From Dysgonomonas sp. UBA7710 (GTDB taxonomy: Bacteria; Bacteroidota; Bacteroidia; Bacteroidales; Dysgonomonadaceae), in the NCBI RefSeq assembly GCF_002482385.1, contig NZ_DLFW01000020.1, positions 30,918-94,917 of the forward strand: DNA of 64,000 nt, written 5' to 3'. Under the pieces are notes generated by a model that did no database searches, was not told the origin of the DNA, and worked only from the letters and a program-made list of their open reading frames with translations. Each line of letters opens with the position of its first letter. The first letter of the stretch is position 1. The translations under genes were made by a program, and so were the position numbers. Shown piece after piece: positions 63,069 to 64,000 of this stretch.

Positions 63069-64000
63069 TTATTCTGCGAATTTAAGTCCGTCCAGCTTAT
63101 TCCATGCCCCACGGGTAAAATCGGGGATTTCCACAGGAGCCGAGTTATTATCCAGTGAAATCTCGGTAAGGGGTATCAGGCTGCACCATTCGGCCAGGTC
63201 ATAGACGTCCATATCCAGCGGCAGTCCTTTTTGGAGACAGTAGATCAGGCGGTAGTCCATGATAAAGTCCATGCCCCCATGGCCTCCTACCTGTTTTGCC
63301 TTTTCTTCTATGTCTTTTGCAATCGGATGTTTATATTTCTGCATCAGGGCTTTGCGTACATCATCGGGAACAAAGCTGTGCGCGCTCAGATTTTCGTGAT
63401 TGGCTGCGACCTCAGGGTCTATCGCTCCTCCATCGAGGGCATATCCCTGTACCGGATACTTATTGGCAAAGCCTTTTGTGCCTGTCAACTGGTACATACG
63501 GCTATAAGGGCGCGGCGAATTTACATTGTGCTCGATAAGGATGGACTTGCCTTTTTCCGTGGAGATAAGGGTTGAGGTATGTTCTCCGTTCCGGAAATCC
63601 TTTACCTCTTCGCCTGTCTTCTCCTTTATGAAGTTTACACTTGATAGCTGCTTTGCATCAACCGATACGAGGTAATTCAGCTTGTCCCCGCGGTGTATAT
63701 TCATGGCCTGGCATACAGGCCCGAATCCATGTGTAGGGTAGAGGTCGCCCCTGTGCTTCCTGTTATAATCCATGCGCCAGTTGTTCCAGTACTGATCCCA
63801 GAATGGCTGAAGCCCGTGTATGTAGGCTCCTTCCCCGTGTACAATCTCACCAAGCAGTCCCTGCTGAACCATGTTGAGGGTTGTCAGCTCGAAGAAGTCA
63901 TAGACGCAGTTCTCGAGTTGCATGCAGTGCCTGCGGGTTTGTTCCGAGGTATTGACCAATGCCCATATCTCATCCAGGGTCATGGCCGAGGGGACTTCAA
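63069..64000 (-). CDS. GH109 family glycosidase (NAD-dependent), N-terminus cut by window edge
   Basis: The frame continues to the right edge of the window, so the N-terminal Rossmann domain is missing. About 310 residues remain: MTLDEIWALVNTSEQTRRHC, MQLENCVYDFFELTTLNMVQ, GLLGEIVHGEGAYIHGLQPF, HRGDLYPTHGFGPVCQAMNI and HGGMDFIMDYRLIYCLQKGL. These match GH109, whose members use a bound NAD to cleave alpha-N-acetylgalactosamine (blood-group A type) linkages, although other substrates are possible. Gfo/Idh/MocA oxidoreductase is the superfamily. Confidence 0.88.
   Translation of the reverse strand, partial: EVPSAMTLDEIWALVNTSEQTRRHCMQLENCVYDFFELTTLNMVQQGLLGEIVHGEGAYIHGLQPFWDQYWNNWRMDYNRKHRGDLYPTHGFGPVCQAMNIHRGDKLNYLVSVDAKQLSSVNFIKEKTGEEVKDFRNGEHTSTLISTEKGKSILIEHNVNSPRPYSRMYQLTGTKGFANKYPVQGYALDGGAIDPEVAANHENLSAHSFVPDDVRKALMQKYKHPIAKDIEEKAKQVGGHGGMDFIMDYRLIYCLQKGLPLDMDVYDLAEWCSLIPLTEISLDNNSAPVEIPDFTRGAWNKLDGLKFAE

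Overview
The window is chromosomal DNA of an AT-rich member of the Bacteroidales (Bacteroidetes). The evidence is a SusC/SusD pair, a PorG-like protein (type IX secretion) next to uppS and bamA, GH109, HmuY and BACON domains, TAnnTTTG-type -7 promoter elements, and genes that closely resemble those of Porphyromonas. A Dysgonomonas- or Parabacteroides-like genus is plausible, but the sequence alone does not settle it.

Layout. 1-2.0 kb: 3' part of L-fucose isomerase, divergent from an AraC regulator. 2.2-4.7 kb: sulfur assimilation (cysK, metY), closed by a 16-bp bidirectional terminator. 4.8-11.6 kb (minus): envelope biogenesis block skp-skp-bamA-uppS-porG-like plus a lipoprotein. 11.7-15.8 kb (minus): ribD, ridA, rlmB, APC permease. 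16-22 kb (minus): FemAB-like, double FdtA-like cupin, EnvC-like amidase activator, DUF4292 lipoprotein, TPR protein, dut. 22.2-27.5 kb: tRNA-Val with a broken tyrosine integrase beside it, a small winged-helix protein, a LytTR two-component pair facing an outer-membrane protein, and a decayed gene. 27.8-32.5 kb: SusD/SusC, with a 55-bp CT tract upstream.

34-51 kb is the most interesting part: four cobalamin riboswitches within 7.6 kb. The first precedes metE (B12-independent methionine synthase). The second has a promoter but no intact gene. The third precedes 4-hydroxybutyrate dehydrogenase, CoA-acylating succinate-semialdehyde dehydrogenase and a lactonase-like metallo-beta-lactamase. The fourth precedes a TonB receptor, a BACON-HmuY lipoprotein, a membrane-anchored CobN/HmuS-like chelatase, and HmuT-, HmuU- and HmuV-like membrane proteins. 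A simple reading is that when B12 is scarce the cell induces corrinoid capture, switches to MetE, and opens a succinyl-CoA to 4-hydroxybutyrate branch that can bypass B12-dependent methylmalonyl-CoA mutase. That last idea is inference.

51-61 kb: two outer-membrane proteins, an AraC regulator, a MarR-headed RND efflux operon and a PldA-type phospholipase. Three promoters here share an upstream GAAC-N17-GAAC motif with the same geometry, which suggests one local regulon. 61-64 kb (minus): broken SDR and glutathione peroxidase genes around intact TspO and pyrimidine-dimer glycosylase genes, then the C-terminal part of a GH109 enzyme running off the window.
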